From: Acidimicrobiales bacterium
Lineage (GTDB): Bacteria; Actinomycetota; Acidimicrobiia; Acidimicrobiales; CAIXPF01
Length of the DNA: 51,456 bases
NCBI GenBank assembly: GCA_020846295.1
Contig: JADLEF010000041.1
Location: 1-51,456 of the forward strand
Reading direction: 5' to 3'
The first letter of the stretch is position 1. Every line of letters begins with the position of its first letter. The notes under the pieces are model-generated. The model was not told the DNA's origin. It saw nothing but the letters and a program-made list of their open reading frames with translations, and ran no database searches. Shown here piece by piece: positions 25,833 through 33,539 of the stretch. Position numbers and translations under genes: made by a program.

Positions 25833-26866
25833 GCGCCGCCGCCGCCGTCGCCGTCGTCATCGCCGGTCGTCGAGCTCGTCGACAGCGCCGGACGCTCGTG
25901 ATGGTCAGCCTTGCCGGCACCGTGCTGGCGTTGTTCGCGGCGAGCCTGATGGTGGGCAACACGTTCTACGGGCCGGGTGAGGTGCTTCGGGTGTTCCTGG
26001 GCCGCCCTACGGCCGGCGCGGCGTTCACCGTCGGCGAGCTGCGCCTGCCCCGCGCCGCGCTGGGCCTGCTGGCGGGGGCCTGCTTCGGGGTCGCAGGGGC
26101 CACCTTCCAGAGCCTGCTGCGCAACCCGTTGGCCTCACCCGACATCATCGGCATCAGCTCCGGGGCGAGCGCAGCCGCGGTGGTCGGCATCGTGGTGCTG
26201 TCCCTGGACGAGACGGCGGTGTCGGTGCTCGCCCTCGGCGGGGCCTTGCTCACCGCGCTGGTGCTGCACCTGCTCGCCGGCCGGGGCGGGTTCGCGGGAG
26301 CACGGCTCATCCTCGTCGGGATCGGCCTGGCTGCCATGCTGCGCAGTATGGTGGCCTACGTCCTGTCCCAGGCGGCGGCCTGGGAGATGCAGAGCGCCAT
26401 GCGCTGGCTCGCCGGCAGTCTCAACGGTGCCACCTGGCTGCGGGTGGCACCGCTCGCAGTGGCGAGCACCGTGTTCCTGGCTGCGCTGCCGGCGGCCGGG
26501 CGCACCCTCGGGGCGCTTCGTCTGGGCGACGACGCGGCGGCGTCGCTCGGGGTGGGCGTGGCGCGTTCGCGGCTGGGCCTGATGCTGGCCGCGGTGGTGC
26601 TGCTCGCGTTCGCCACCGCAGCGGCCGGGCCGGTGGCCTTCGTGGCGTTCATGGCCGGCCCGATCGCAGCTCGACTGGTCGGTCCCGGCGCGTCGCTGTT
26701 GCCGGCAGCCGGCTTGGTCGGCGCGACGCTCGTGCTCGCCGCCGACCTCGCCGGGCAGCTCGCCTTCGCGCACCGATACCCGGTGGGTGTGGTCACCGGT
26801 GTGCTGGGCGCGCCCTACCTCGTCGTCCTGCTCATCAGATCCAACCGTGCCGGAGGCTCGCTGTGA
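25829..26866 (+). CDS. FecCD-family iron-siderophore permease, second subunit
   Basis: A 345-aa permease of the same family: RLPRAALGLLAGACFGVAGATFQSLLRNPLASPDIIGISSGASAA aligns with the first subunit, and AAAGPVAFVAFMAGPIAARLVG is the ATPase-contact loop. The start is GTG 25829, overlapping the previous stop (GTGA); the frame is open further upstream but that part lies within the first permease. The end overlaps the ATPase gene in the same way. Confidence 0.94.
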   Translation: MSAAAAVAVVIAGRRARRQRRTLVMVSLAGTVLALFAASLMVGNTFYGPGEVLRVFLGRPTAGAAFTVGELRLPRAALGLLAGACFGVAGATFQSLLRNPLASPDIIGISSGASAAAVVGIVVLSLDETAVSVLALGGALLTALVLHLLAGRGGFAGARLILVGIGLAAMLRSMVAYVLSQAAAWEMQSAMRWLAGSLNGATWLRVAPLAVASTVFLAALPAAGRTLGALRLGDDAAASLGVGVARSRLGLMLAAVVLLAFATAAAGPVAFVAFMAGPIAARLVGPGASLLPAAGLVGATLVLAADLAGQLAFAHRYPVGVVTGVLGAPYLVVLLIRSNRAGGSL

Positions 26867-27672
26867 GCGCAGAACACCGACTCGTCGCCGAGGACCTCAC
26901 GCTCGCCTACGGCGACGAGCCCGTCGTGAACGGTGTCGACCTCGCCGTCGCGGCAGGGCGGATCACGGCCATCGTGGGCGCCAACGGCTGCGGCAAGTCG
27001 ACGTTGCTCCGAGCGCTGGCCCGGCTCCTCGCGCCCCGGCACGGCACCGTCACCCTCGACGGGCGGTCGCTGCTCGACCGACCGTCGAAGGAGGTTGCTC
27101 GCATCCTCGGCCTGCTGCCCCAGAGCCCCATCGCCCCCGAGGGCATCGCGGTCGCCGATCTGGTCGGGCGTGGCCGCCACCCGCATCAACGGCCGTTCGC
27201 GCCGTGGAGCCGGCGCGACGACGAAGCCGTCGCCGCCGCCCTCGCCGCCACCGGGACGACCGATCTGGCCGACCGGGCCGTGGACCGGCTGTCCGGCGGT
27301 CAACGCCAACGGGTGTGGCTCGCCATGGCACTCGCCCAGCAGACCGATGTCCTGCTGCTCGACGAGCCCACCACGTTCCTAGATGTCGCCCACCAGATCG
27401 ATGTGCTCGATCTGCTCACCGACCTCAACCACCAGCGCGGCACCACCATCGTCATGGTCCTGCACGAGCTCAACCTCGCCGCTCGCTACGCCGACGAGCT
27501 CGTCGTCATGCGCGACGGCCGTGTCCACGCCATCGGCGCGCCCCGCGACGTGATCACCGTCGAGGTCGTGCGCGACGTCTTCGGGCTCGACAGCGACGTC
27601 ATCATCGACCCCGTGTCGGGTACCCCGCTGGTGATCCCCCAGGGGCGCCACCACGTCAGGCCAACGGTGTGA
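26863..27672 (+). CDS. Iron-siderophore ABC transporter ATPase
   Basis: A 269-aa ATPase of the FecE/FepC group: Walker A GANGCGKST (39-47), Q-loop GLLPQSPIAPEG, signature LSGGQRQRVW, Walker B DVLLLDEPTTFLD and switch histidine MVLHELN. The RGRHPHQRPF segment between Q-loop and signature is typical of siderophore importers. It completes the binding protein-permease-permease-ATPase operon; GTG 26863 overlaps the permease stop. It converges on the ferric-iron transporter, with 93 bases between the stops. Confidence 0.95.
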   Translation: MSAEHRLVAEDLTLAYGDEPVVNGVDLAVAAGRITAIVGANGCGKSTLLRALARLLAPRHGTVTLDGRSLLDRPSKEVARILGLLPQSPIAPEGIAVADLVGRGRHPHQRPFAPWSRRDDEAVAAALAATGTTDLADRAVDRLSGGQRQRVWLAMALAQQTDVLLLDEPTTFLDVAHQIDVLDLLTDLNHQRGTTIVMVLHELNLAARYADELVVMRDGRVHAIGAPRDVITVEVVRDVFGLDSDVIIDPVSGTPLVIPQGRHHVRPTV

Positions 27673-27724
27673 CCGTGCCGCTGGTCGGATCCGACGCCTC
27701 GCCGGGGTGTCGGCTGTCATGACA

Positions 27725-27736
27725 TACCGTGCGGTA
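27725..27736. repeat. TACCG-NN-CGGTA palindrome between convergent operons
   Basis: TACCG-TG-CGGTA, a 5-bp stem with a 2-base loop, between the convergent iron operons. It could help termination, but no T-tract follows. Same motif as at 19861-19872. Confidence 0.35.
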
Positions 27737-27765
27737 CCTCGGCCGCGGTCACCGTCGCTGCTCGG

Positions 27766-28815
27766 TCAGGCCCGCGCCACCGACTGAGCCGCGTCCCCGA
27801 TGCGCACCGGGTGGTGACCGGGCACCAGCTGCACCGCCACCGGGTCGCCGACGCACAACGGGGCGATGTGGCTGCGGATCGATCGCACGTGGGTGCCGGT
27901 GGGCAGCTCGACGGTGTAGCACCACGTGGAACCGCGGAACTCGGCGTCGATGATCACCGCCGCGGACGCCGGATCCGGGACGAGCGCGAGGTCGTCGGGC
28001 CTGACCATCATGGTGGCTGCGGCGTCACCGCCGCGGGCCTCGCCGGGCGCGATGAGGGCGAGCTCGTCGATCGTCAGGAAGTCGGCCTCACCCATGAAGG
28101 CGGCGACGAACCGGGTGACGGGCGCGTTGAAGACGGTGGTGGGATCGTCGCACTGCACGATCGCCCCGTCGTGCATCACCGCAACCCGTTCGCCGGTGGC
28201 GAGCGCCTCGGACTGGTCGTGGGTGACGAGGACCGCTGCGGTGTTGGCGGTCCGCAGGATCTCCAACACATCGCGGCGCAGACGGGTCCGCAGGTTCGGG
28301 TCCAGGCTGGCGAACGGTTCATCGAGCAACAACAGCGACGGTTCGGGGGCGAGCGCCCGGGCGAGGGCGACGCGCTGGCGCTCTCCGCCCGACAGCTCAT
28401 GGGGGAACCGCTCGCCGTACCGCTCGAGCCCGACCAGTTCGAGCATCTCGGCGGCTCGCCGGGTGCGGTCCGGGCGCCGTCGCAGCCCGAACGCCACGTT
28501 GTCCGCCACGCTGAGGTGGGGGAAGAGCGCGTGTTCCTGGAAGACGAGGCCGACGTGGCGGTGCTCCGGTGCGAGCCTGATGCGATGCCCGTCGTCGACG
28601 ACACGACCGCCGATCTCGATGGTGCCGGCATCCACCGTGTGCAGGCCCGCCACCAGTCGCAGGAGGGTGGACTTGCCGCAGCCGCTGGGACCGACGAGCG
28701 CGAGCCGCTCCCCGAGGGAGACGGCGATGGTCGTCCGATCGACGGCGATGGTGGCCCCGAACCGCTTCGACGCGCCATCCAACCGCAGTGCGGCCGGCGC
28801 CGGGTGCGTGCTCAC
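27766..28815 (-). CDS. fbpC: Ferric iron ABC transporter ATPase (FbpC-like)
   Basis: A 349-aa ATPase: Walker A GPSGCGKST (42-50), Q-loop VGLVFQEHALFPHLSV, signature LSGGERQRVALARALA, Walker B LLLLDEPFASLD, switch VLVTHDQSEA, then a C-terminal TOBE-like domain (MMVRPDDLALV...). This is the FbpC/PotA arrangement used with one double-length permease. The GTG at 28815 overlaps the permease stop (GTGA); the frame is open upstream but that part lies in the permease. Third gene of the fbpABC-like operon, read toward the siderophore operon. Confidence 0.92.
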   Translation of the reverse strand: MSTHPAPAALRLDGASKRFGATIAVDRTTIAVSLGERLALVGPSGCGKSTLLRLVAGLHTVDAGTIEIGGRVVDDGHRIRLAPEHRHVGLVFQEHALFPHLSVADNVAFGLRRRPDRTRRAAEMLELVGLERYGERFPHELSGGERQRVALARALAPEPSLLLLDEPFASLDPNLRTRLRRDVLEILRTANTAAVLVTHDQSEALATGERVAVMHDGAIVQCDDPTTVFNAPVTRFVAAFMGEADFLTIDELALIAPGEARGGDAAATMMVRPDDLALVPDPASAAVIIDAEFRGSTWCYTVELPTGTHVRSIRSHIAPLCVGDPVAVQLVPGHHPVRIGDAAQSVARA

Positions 28816-30470
28816 GTCGCCCGCTCGAGCTGGCGGGACAGCAGCAACACCGGAGCGACGGCCACGGCGACGATCGACAACGCCGGCAGCGCTGCCTGTT
28901 GGAAGCGGGACTCGGCGGCGAGGTCGTAGACCCACACCGGGAGCGTGTCGAACCCGAAGGGCCGCAACAACAGCACGATCGGCAACTCCTTGAGCGTGTC
29001 CACACCGACCAGTATGGCGCCGGCCACGAGCGAGGTGCGGGCCAACGGGAGATGGACGCGCAGCATGGTTCGTAGGGGGTTGGCGCCCAGCGACCGCGCC
29101 GACGCGGTGACCGCCTCGGAGACGGCGTCGATGCCGGCTTCGGTGGCGCCGAGGCCGGGGGCCAGGAAGCGCACGGCGTAGGCGTAGAACAGCACGAGGA
29201 GCGATCCGGCCCCGGCCACGCCGGGCAGGTTGCCGCCGAGGCGTTCCAGTGCCCCGTCGGCGCCGACGACGGCGAGCAGCACGCCCATGCCGACGACCGG
29301 CCCGGGCACAGCGTAGCCGAACACGGCGATGCGAGCGGCGGCCTGCGTCACCCCGGCGCGTCCGAACCGCATGGCGTTGGCCAGCAGCACCGCCACGGCC
29401 ATGACCACGACGGTGGTCACCACGACGAGTTGCAGGCTGTGGGAGAGGTAGCGAGGGTACTGCTCGAGCAGGGGTGTCCCGCGGTCGCTGGTCTGCTCCT
29501 GCACGGCCCAGGCGGCCAGCCGGGTGACCGGACCGATGAAGGCGACGCCGACGGGCAGGGCGCACAGCGTCGTCGCCAGCGCGGCTCGACGACCGCGCAG
29601 CTGGACGGGCTCGATGCCGCCGCCGGAGCCGATCGCCTCGCCGAAGCGTGCCCGACGGCGCGCGATGCGCTCCAGGGCGATGGCCAGCAGCGCGAAGCCG
29701 AGGACCAGGGTGGCGAACTCGCTCGCCGCGTCGCGGTCGTAGGTGCCCCGCCAGATGCGGAACACCCCGACGGTGACGGTGTCCACGCCGAAGTACTGGA
29801 CCGTGGCGAAGTCGGTGAGCGTCTCCATCATGACCACGGCCGCGCCGGCGGCGATGGCCGGGCGGACGAGGGGCAGCACGATGCGCCGGGCGGCCTCGCC
29901 GGGCGTGGCGCCGAGGACCCGGGCGGCGTGGTAGGCGCCGGCCGCCTGGTCGCGCAGCGCGGCGCGGGCCAACAGGTAGACGTAGGGGTACAGCACCAGG
30001 GTGAAGGTGGCGATGGCGCCACCGATCGACTCCACCGGCGGGAACCAGGCGTCGCGTCCGAACCAGGCGGCCCATTGGTCCTGGATCGGCCCGGTGCGCC
30101 CGAACGTCGACAGGGTCAGGAACCCCAAGATGTAGCCGGGCATGGCCAGCGGCAGGATGAGCGCCCCGCTCAGCAGCCGCGAACCCGGGAACCGGTACGC
30201 GCTGACCACCCAGGCCAGGCCCGCGCCGAGCACCCCGGCGCCGGTGGCGGTGCCCGCCAGCAGGACCACGGTGTTCAGCAGTTGGCCGGGGAGCCGGGTG
30301 CGCCACTGTTGGGCCCACACGTCGGTGCTGGGCTGCAGCACGCCGACGGCGAGGAGGAGCACCGGGACGGCGACGGCGACCGCCACCGCCACCGCCACAC
30401 CGGACCATGGCGCGCTCGAGGAGAGCAACCGCTGGCGCGCCGTCGGTGCGGCCTCGAACGATCCGGCCAA
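28812..30470 (-). CDS. fbpB: Ferric iron ABC transporter permease (FbpB-like)
   Basis: A 552-aa permease formed of two fused halves, as in FbpB/SfuB. The first helix is the striking VAVAVAVAVAVPVLLLAVGVL. Each half has an EAA-type loop for ATPase contact: ARVLGATPGEAARRIVLPLVRPA in the first and ASARSLGANPLRTMLRVHLPLAR in the second. It follows the binding protein by 4 bases and overlaps the ATPase by 4, so the three genes are one operon. The system moves Fe3+ without a siderophore, complementing the FecBCDE-like importer that converges on it. Confidence 0.93.
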   Translation of the reverse strand: MAGSFEAAPTARQRLLSSSAPWSGVAVAVAVAVAVPVLLLAVGVLQPSTDVWAQQWRTRLPGQLLNTVVLLAGTATGAGVLGAGLAWVVSAYRFPGSRLLSGALILPLAMPGYILGFLTLSTFGRTGPIQDQWAAWFGRDAWFPPVESIGGAIATFTLVLYPYVYLLARAALRDQAAGAYHAARVLGATPGEAARRIVLPLVRPAIAAGAAVVMMETLTDFATVQYFGVDTVTVGVFRIWRGTYDRDAASEFATLVLGFALLAIALERIARRRARFGEAIGSGGGIEPVQLRGRRAALATTLCALPVGVAFIGPVTRLAAWAVQEQTSDRGTPLLEQYPRYLSHSLQLVVVTTVVVMAVAVLLANAMRFGRAGVTQAAARIAVFGYAVPGPVVGMGVLLAVVGADGALERLGGNLPGVAGAGSLLVLFYAYAVRFLAPGLGATEAGIDAVSEAVTASARSLGANPLRTMLRVHLPLARTSLVAGAILVGVDTLKELPIVLLLRPFGFDTLPVWVYDLAAESRFQQAALPALSIVAVAVAPVLLLSRQLERAT

Positions 30471-30474
30471 CGGA

Positions 30475-31557
30475 CTACTGGTACCCGGCTTCGTCCATCA
30501 GGCGCACGGCGTCGGCGTTCAACGCGCCGAAGTCCGCCGCGCCCAGCGGATCGCGCTTGAAGTCGAGCCCGAACTGCTCGGTGATGAGCGGCTCGGCGGC
30601 CACGTCCGCGTTGGCCGGGAACTCGTGGTTGGCGGCCACCAGGACGTCCTGGCCGTCGGTGGCCAGCCATTCGAGGAACTGCTGGGCCAGTTCGGGGTGC
30701 TTCGAGTTGGCGGTCACCCCGCCACCCGAGACGTTGACGTGGGCGCCGCGGTCGTCCTGGTTGGCCCACAGCAACTTGACGGGGAAGCTCGGGTCCTCCT
30801 CGAGCTTGCGGGCCAGGTAGTAGTGGTTGACGATCCCGACGTCGCAGATGCCGTCGGCGATCGACTCGAGCAGCAGGACGTCGTTGTTGACGATCTCGGC
30901 GTTTGCGGCCCAGCCGCGCACGATCTCCAGCGCACGTTGCTCGCCGTGGGTGGCGATGAGGCTGGCGACGAGGGATTGCTGGTACACGTTGGTGGACACG
31001 CGCAGGCAGACGCGACCCTGCCATTCGGGTTCGGCGAGCTCCTCGTAGGTGGTCGGCACCTCGTCGAGGGGGACGCGGTCCGGGTTGTAGACGATGGTGC
31101 GCACCCGCAGCGCGAGCCCGAACCAGCGCTGGTCGGGGTCGCTGTACTCGGCGGGGATGGCGGCGGCGAGCTTCGGTGACTCGATCGAACGGAACACGCC
31201 TTGCTCGGCGCCCATGGCGAGGTTGCCCGCATCGACGGTGATGTAGGCGTCCGCCTCGGTGTCCTCGCCTTCGGCCACGATGCGCTCGCGTAGTTCGGCG
31301 TCATTGCCGGTGAGGAACTCGACCTTGATCCCGGTCTGCTCGGTGAACTGCTCGAACGCGGTCTCGATGCCGTAGTGACGCCCGCTGTACACGTGCAGGG
31401 TGTTGCCGTCGTCCCCGCCGGCGCAGGCCGGCAGTGCGGCCAGCGCACCGAGGCCGACCATCGCGACGAACCGGCTCGCCGACCGCCGAGCCCGCCCCGG
31501 CCGTCGCGAGCTGTCAAGCGCGTCCCGCAAAGCACGTCTCCGTTCTGTCGCTCGCAT
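30475..31557 (-). CDS. fbpA: Ferric iron-binding lipoprotein (FbpA/FutA-like)
   Basis: A 360-aa class II binding protein. The lipobox LPAC puts the lipid on Cys45 after an unusually long, Arg-rich N-region. Iron-binding tyrosines typical of FbpA/FutA are present: LHVYSGRHYG (Tyr57, Tyr62) and VNHYYLAR (Tyr246, Tyr247). The ATG at 31557 is only 8 bases from a TAAGAT hexamer that lies inside the TTAAG-N4-CTTAA box, so the message is nearly leaderless and the operator would block the start site; a TTG nine codons in, preceded by CGGAG, is an alternative start that would shorten the long N-region. First gene of the operon. Confidence 0.93.
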   Translation of the reverse strand: MRATERRRALRDALDSSRRPGRARRSASRFVAMVGLGALAALPACAGGDDGNTLHVYSGRHYGIETAFEQFTEQTGIKVEFLTGNDAELRERIVAEGEDTEADAYITVDAGNLAMGAEQGVFRSIESPKLAAAIPAEYSDPDQRWFGLALRVRTIVYNPDRVPLDEVPTTYEELAEPEWQGRVCLRVSTNVYQQSLVASLIATHGEQRALEIVRGWAANAEIVNNDVLLLESIADGICDVGIVNHYYLARKLEEDPSFPVKLLWANQDDRGAHVNVSGGGVTANSKHPELAQQFLEWLATDGQDVLVAANHEFPANADVAAEPLITEQFGLDFKRDPLGAADFGALNADAVRLMDEAGYQ

Positions 31558-31558
31558 G

Positions 31559-31572
31559 TTAAGCGATCTTAA
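31559..31572 (-). promoter_or_regulatory. Iron-box-like operator at fbpA start
   Basis: TTAAG-CGAT-CTTAA, a perfect 5-4-5 palindrome, immediately upstream of the fbpA ATG and including the -10-like TAAGAT (31566-31571). It shares spacing and outer bases with the box at 23740-23755. Confidence 0.6.
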
Positions 31573-31725
31573 GGCGCGGGCGGCAGCGACGGCCAGCGAG
31601 CCTTCGACGCCCATGTCGGGGCCGGCGACACGGCCTCCCAGGCGGACCGTGGTGCGGCGCTCGTCGCGCTCGACGACACCGCGGCGGGGTTGGTCCGAGT
31701 CGCCGTTCGGCCCCCGGGCTGGCAG

Positions 31726-31731
31726 TACGCT
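31726..31731 (+). promoter_or_regulatory. -10 element of leaderless dtxR-like promoter
   Basis: TACGCT followed by 6 bases and the GTG at 31738. Confidence 0.45.
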
Positions 31732-31737
31732 GAGCCG

Positions 31738-32457
31738 GTGGATTCTGCGGTCAACCCGGCATTTGCGCACTACTGCCAGACGATCTTCGAGTTGGACGAG
31801 GACGAGATCAACGTCATCCAGGCGCGGATCGCGGAGCGGCTGGGGGTTTCGCGCCCGGCGGTGTCCGAGATGATCCGTCGCCTGGAGGTCGAGGGCCTGG
31901 TGGCGGTGACCGGAGGTCGGATCGCCCTCACGGTGCAGGGTGCCGCGCTGGCATCCCAGGTGGTACGGCGACACCGCTTGGCCGAGCGGTTCCTGACCGA
32001 TGTCCTGCACATCTCCTGGGCCGAGGCACACGCAGAGGCGGAGCGGTGGAGCGGTGTGATCAGCGATCGCGTCGAGGAGGCGATGGTGGAGTTCCTCGGG
32101 GAACCCACCACCTGTCCTCACGGCAACCCGATCCCGGGCTCGGCCTACAACCCCGCCGGCATGCAGGAGCTGGCGTCGATCCCGGTCGGAGGACGGTTCA
32201 CCGTGGCCCGCATACCGGAGGAGCTCGAGTTCACCCCCGGTCTGCTCGAGTTCCTCGAGCGATCACAGGTGATTCCCGGCAGCGCCGGTCAGGTGGTGGC
32301 TGCGTCACCCGACGGAACGGTGACGGTCGAGATCGACGGGACCGTCGTCGGCCTCGGCTCGTTCGCCAGCGAACGGATCCTGGTCGAGGTCGCCGTCGAG
32401 TCCGCGCCGCGTGCCACCACTCGAGCGGGTCGCTCGAAGAAGCCGGTCAGCGCCTGA
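31738..32457 (+). CDS. DtxR-family metal-dependent repressor
   Basis: A 239-aa regulator with the three DtxR domains: winged helix (ARIAERLGVSRPAVSEMIRRLEVEGLV), dimerisation domain (RRHRLAERFLTDVL ... GNPIPGS) and a C-terminal SH3/FeoA-like domain (GRFTVARIP ... ILVEV). Against DtxR, the ancillary metal site residues visible in the dimer domain are kept (H79, E83, H98), but the primary-site residues M10, C102, E105 and H106 are H11, E102, S105 and G106. The start GTG 31738 lies 6 bases after TACGCT. It is divergent from fbpA and close to boxes resembling its expected target, so it is the likely regulator of this iron island. Which metal it senses is uncertain because of the altered site. Confidence 0.92.
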   Translation: MDSAVNPAFAHYCQTIFELDEDEINVIQARIAERLGVSRPAVSEMIRRLEVEGLVAVTGGRIALTVQGAALASQVVRRHRLAERFLTDVLHISWAEAHAEAERWSGVISDRVEEAMVEFLGEPTTCPHGNPIPGSAYNPAGMQELASIPVGGRFTVARIPEELEFTPGLLEFLERSQVIPGSAGQVVAASPDGTVTVEIDGTVVGLGSFASERILVEVAVESAPRATTRAGRSKKPVSA

Positions 32458-32491
32458 TCGAAGCGGATCGGCCCGCAAGTCCGCTCGTCGG

Positions 32492-32962
32492 TCAGGAACG
32501 CAGCTGTTGGGCGAGGTACGCGTTGTCACCCAACTGACCAATGGCGCTGAGCTGCGTCTCGAGCCAGTCGACGTGCGCTTCCTCGCTGGTCAGGATCGAC
32601 TCGAACAGGTGCCGAGAGCCGTTGTCGGCGGCCGCCATCGCCGCGGCGACGGCACGGTTCAAACGCTCGATGGCGGCGTACTCGAGGGCGAGATCGCTCT
32701 CGAACTGCTCGCGGACCGTCTCCCCGACGCGCAACGGCGAGAGCCGCTGCAGGTTCGGCACGCCGTCGAGGTAGAGGATGCGGTCCACCAGGGCCTCGGC
32801 ATGGCGCATCTCGTCGATCGACTCGTGTCGGACCTTGTCGGCGATGGCGAGGAACCCCCAGTTCTCGCACATCTTGGCGTGCACGAAGGACTGGTTGATG
32901 GCGGTCAGCTCACCGGTGAGGACTTCGTTCAGGAGCTCGATGATCTCGGGGGAGCCACGCAT
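32492..32962 (-). CDS. bfr: Bacterioferritin
   Basis: A 156-aa bacterioferritin that aligns without gaps to E. coli Bfr over its first 130 residues. All ferroxidase ligands are present at the same numbers (E18, E51, H54, E94, E127, H130), as is the haem ligand Met52 (ESIDEMRHAE). Tyr25 of E. coli, next to the diiron site, is Ser here. The protein forms 24-mer shells that oxidise and store iron. It is followed upstream by the ferredoxin partner gene 22 bases away; TAGGTT (32969-32974) lies 6 bases before the ATG, so it may also have its own leaderless transcript. Confidence 0.97.
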   Translation of the reverse strand: MRGSPEIIELLNEVLTGELTAINQSFVHAKMCENWGFLAIADKVRHESIDEMRHAEALVDRILYLDGVPNLQRLSPLRVGETVREQFESDLALEYAAIERLNRAVAAAMAAADNGSRHLFESILTSEEAHVDWLETQLSAIGQLGDNAYLAQQLRS

Positions 32963-32968
32963 GCGGGC

Positions 32969-32974
32969 AACCTA
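32969..32974 (-). promoter_or_regulatory. -10 element of leaderless bfr promoter
   Basis: TAGGTT on the minus strand, 6 bases before the bfr ATG and inside the short bfd-bfr gap. Confidence 0.45.
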
Positions 32975-32984
32975 CCAGCCGCTC

Positions 32985-33167
32985 TCAGGCAACCCGAAGC
33001 GTGCGCTCCGGGGCGCTCGCCGCGAGCTCGTCGAGCAGCGGGAGGCACCCGCCGCAGTCCCCGCCCGCGCCGCAGCGCTCGGTGATGTCCTCTCGGCAGG
33101 ACGCGCCTCCGGCGAGCGCGCGGCGCACCTCTCGTTCCGATATCCCTCGGCAGTGACAGACCAGCAC
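32985..33167 (-). CDS. bfd: Bacterioferritin-associated ferredoxin
   Basis: A 60-aa [2Fe-2S] BFD-domain protein. The four cluster cysteines are in the C-H-C (VCHCRGISEREV) and C-G-x-C (GDCGGCLPLLDEL) motifs. Bfd passes electrons to bacterioferritin so that stored ferric iron is reduced and released; finding it directly upstream of bfr supports this. The GTG start follows TATGCT by 6 bases and lacks a Shine-Dalgarno; an iron-box-like palindrome covers that hexamer, as expected if iron release is switched on when iron is scarce. Confidence 0.93.
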   Translation of the reverse strand: MLVCHCRGISEREVRRALAGGASCREDITERCGAGGDCGGCLPLLDELAASAPERTLRVA

Positions 33168-33171
33168 GAGG

Positions 33172-33183
33172 TAAGCATACTTA
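33172..33183 (-). promoter_or_regulatory. Iron-box-like operator of bfd
   Basis: TAAG-CATA-CTTA palindrome, extended to TTAAG on the minus strand's left arm, 4 bases before the bfd GTG and covering the -10-like TATGCT (33174-33179). Same spacing as the boxes at 23740 and 31559. Confidence 0.55.
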
Positions 33184-33313
33184 ATGGGTCTCGGATCGCG
33201 GCAACAACACGAGACGGCTAGAGACCTACATGCTTGATGAGCGGTAGGCCGCCAAGCCGTGCTACGTTCAGCACACCTGACCGAATCGGGTCATCGATCA
33301 ACGGGGGGTCGCC

Positions 33314-33490
33314 GTGGTGTCGTGGGTTCCTGGCATGCGTTGGGTGTACTACGTCAGGGTCGTGTCCTCGCCCGAGGGCGAGCGGTACTTCGGCGTCGGC
33401 GTCGGCCATCGGCATCCGAAGACCGTCGAGCTCTCCGCCCGACGGGTCGCAGACCTCGTCGGCCACGTGCCGTTCGTCCACGCCGCCTGA
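33314..33490 (+). CDS. Small hypothetical protein (58 aa)
   Basis: GTG 33314 to TGA 33490 encodes 58 residues beginning MVSWVPGMRWVYYVRVVSS and containing GERYFGVGVGHRHPKTVELSA. It is preceded by a G-rich Shine-Dalgarno (GGGGGG, 5 bases away) and, about 50 bases upstream, TACGTT. Third positions are GC-rich. It lies 49 bases before the adenylation-acyltransferase gene on the same strand, so the two may share a transcript. No family recognised. Confidence 0.5.
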   Translation: MVSWVPGMRWVYYVRVVSSPEGERYFGVGVGHRHPKTVELSARRVADLVGHVPFVHAA

Positions 33491-33539
33491 GGGCCCTCCT
33501 CCCTGCCGACGGGCCGCCCGTGTCCGCCCTGCTGAACGT

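Noticed and set aside
27673-27765. Strong bidirectional terminator between the convergent iron operons
   Set aside because: Only a 5-bp stem with a 2-base loop and no T-tract was found, so it is listed as a palindrome, not a terminator.
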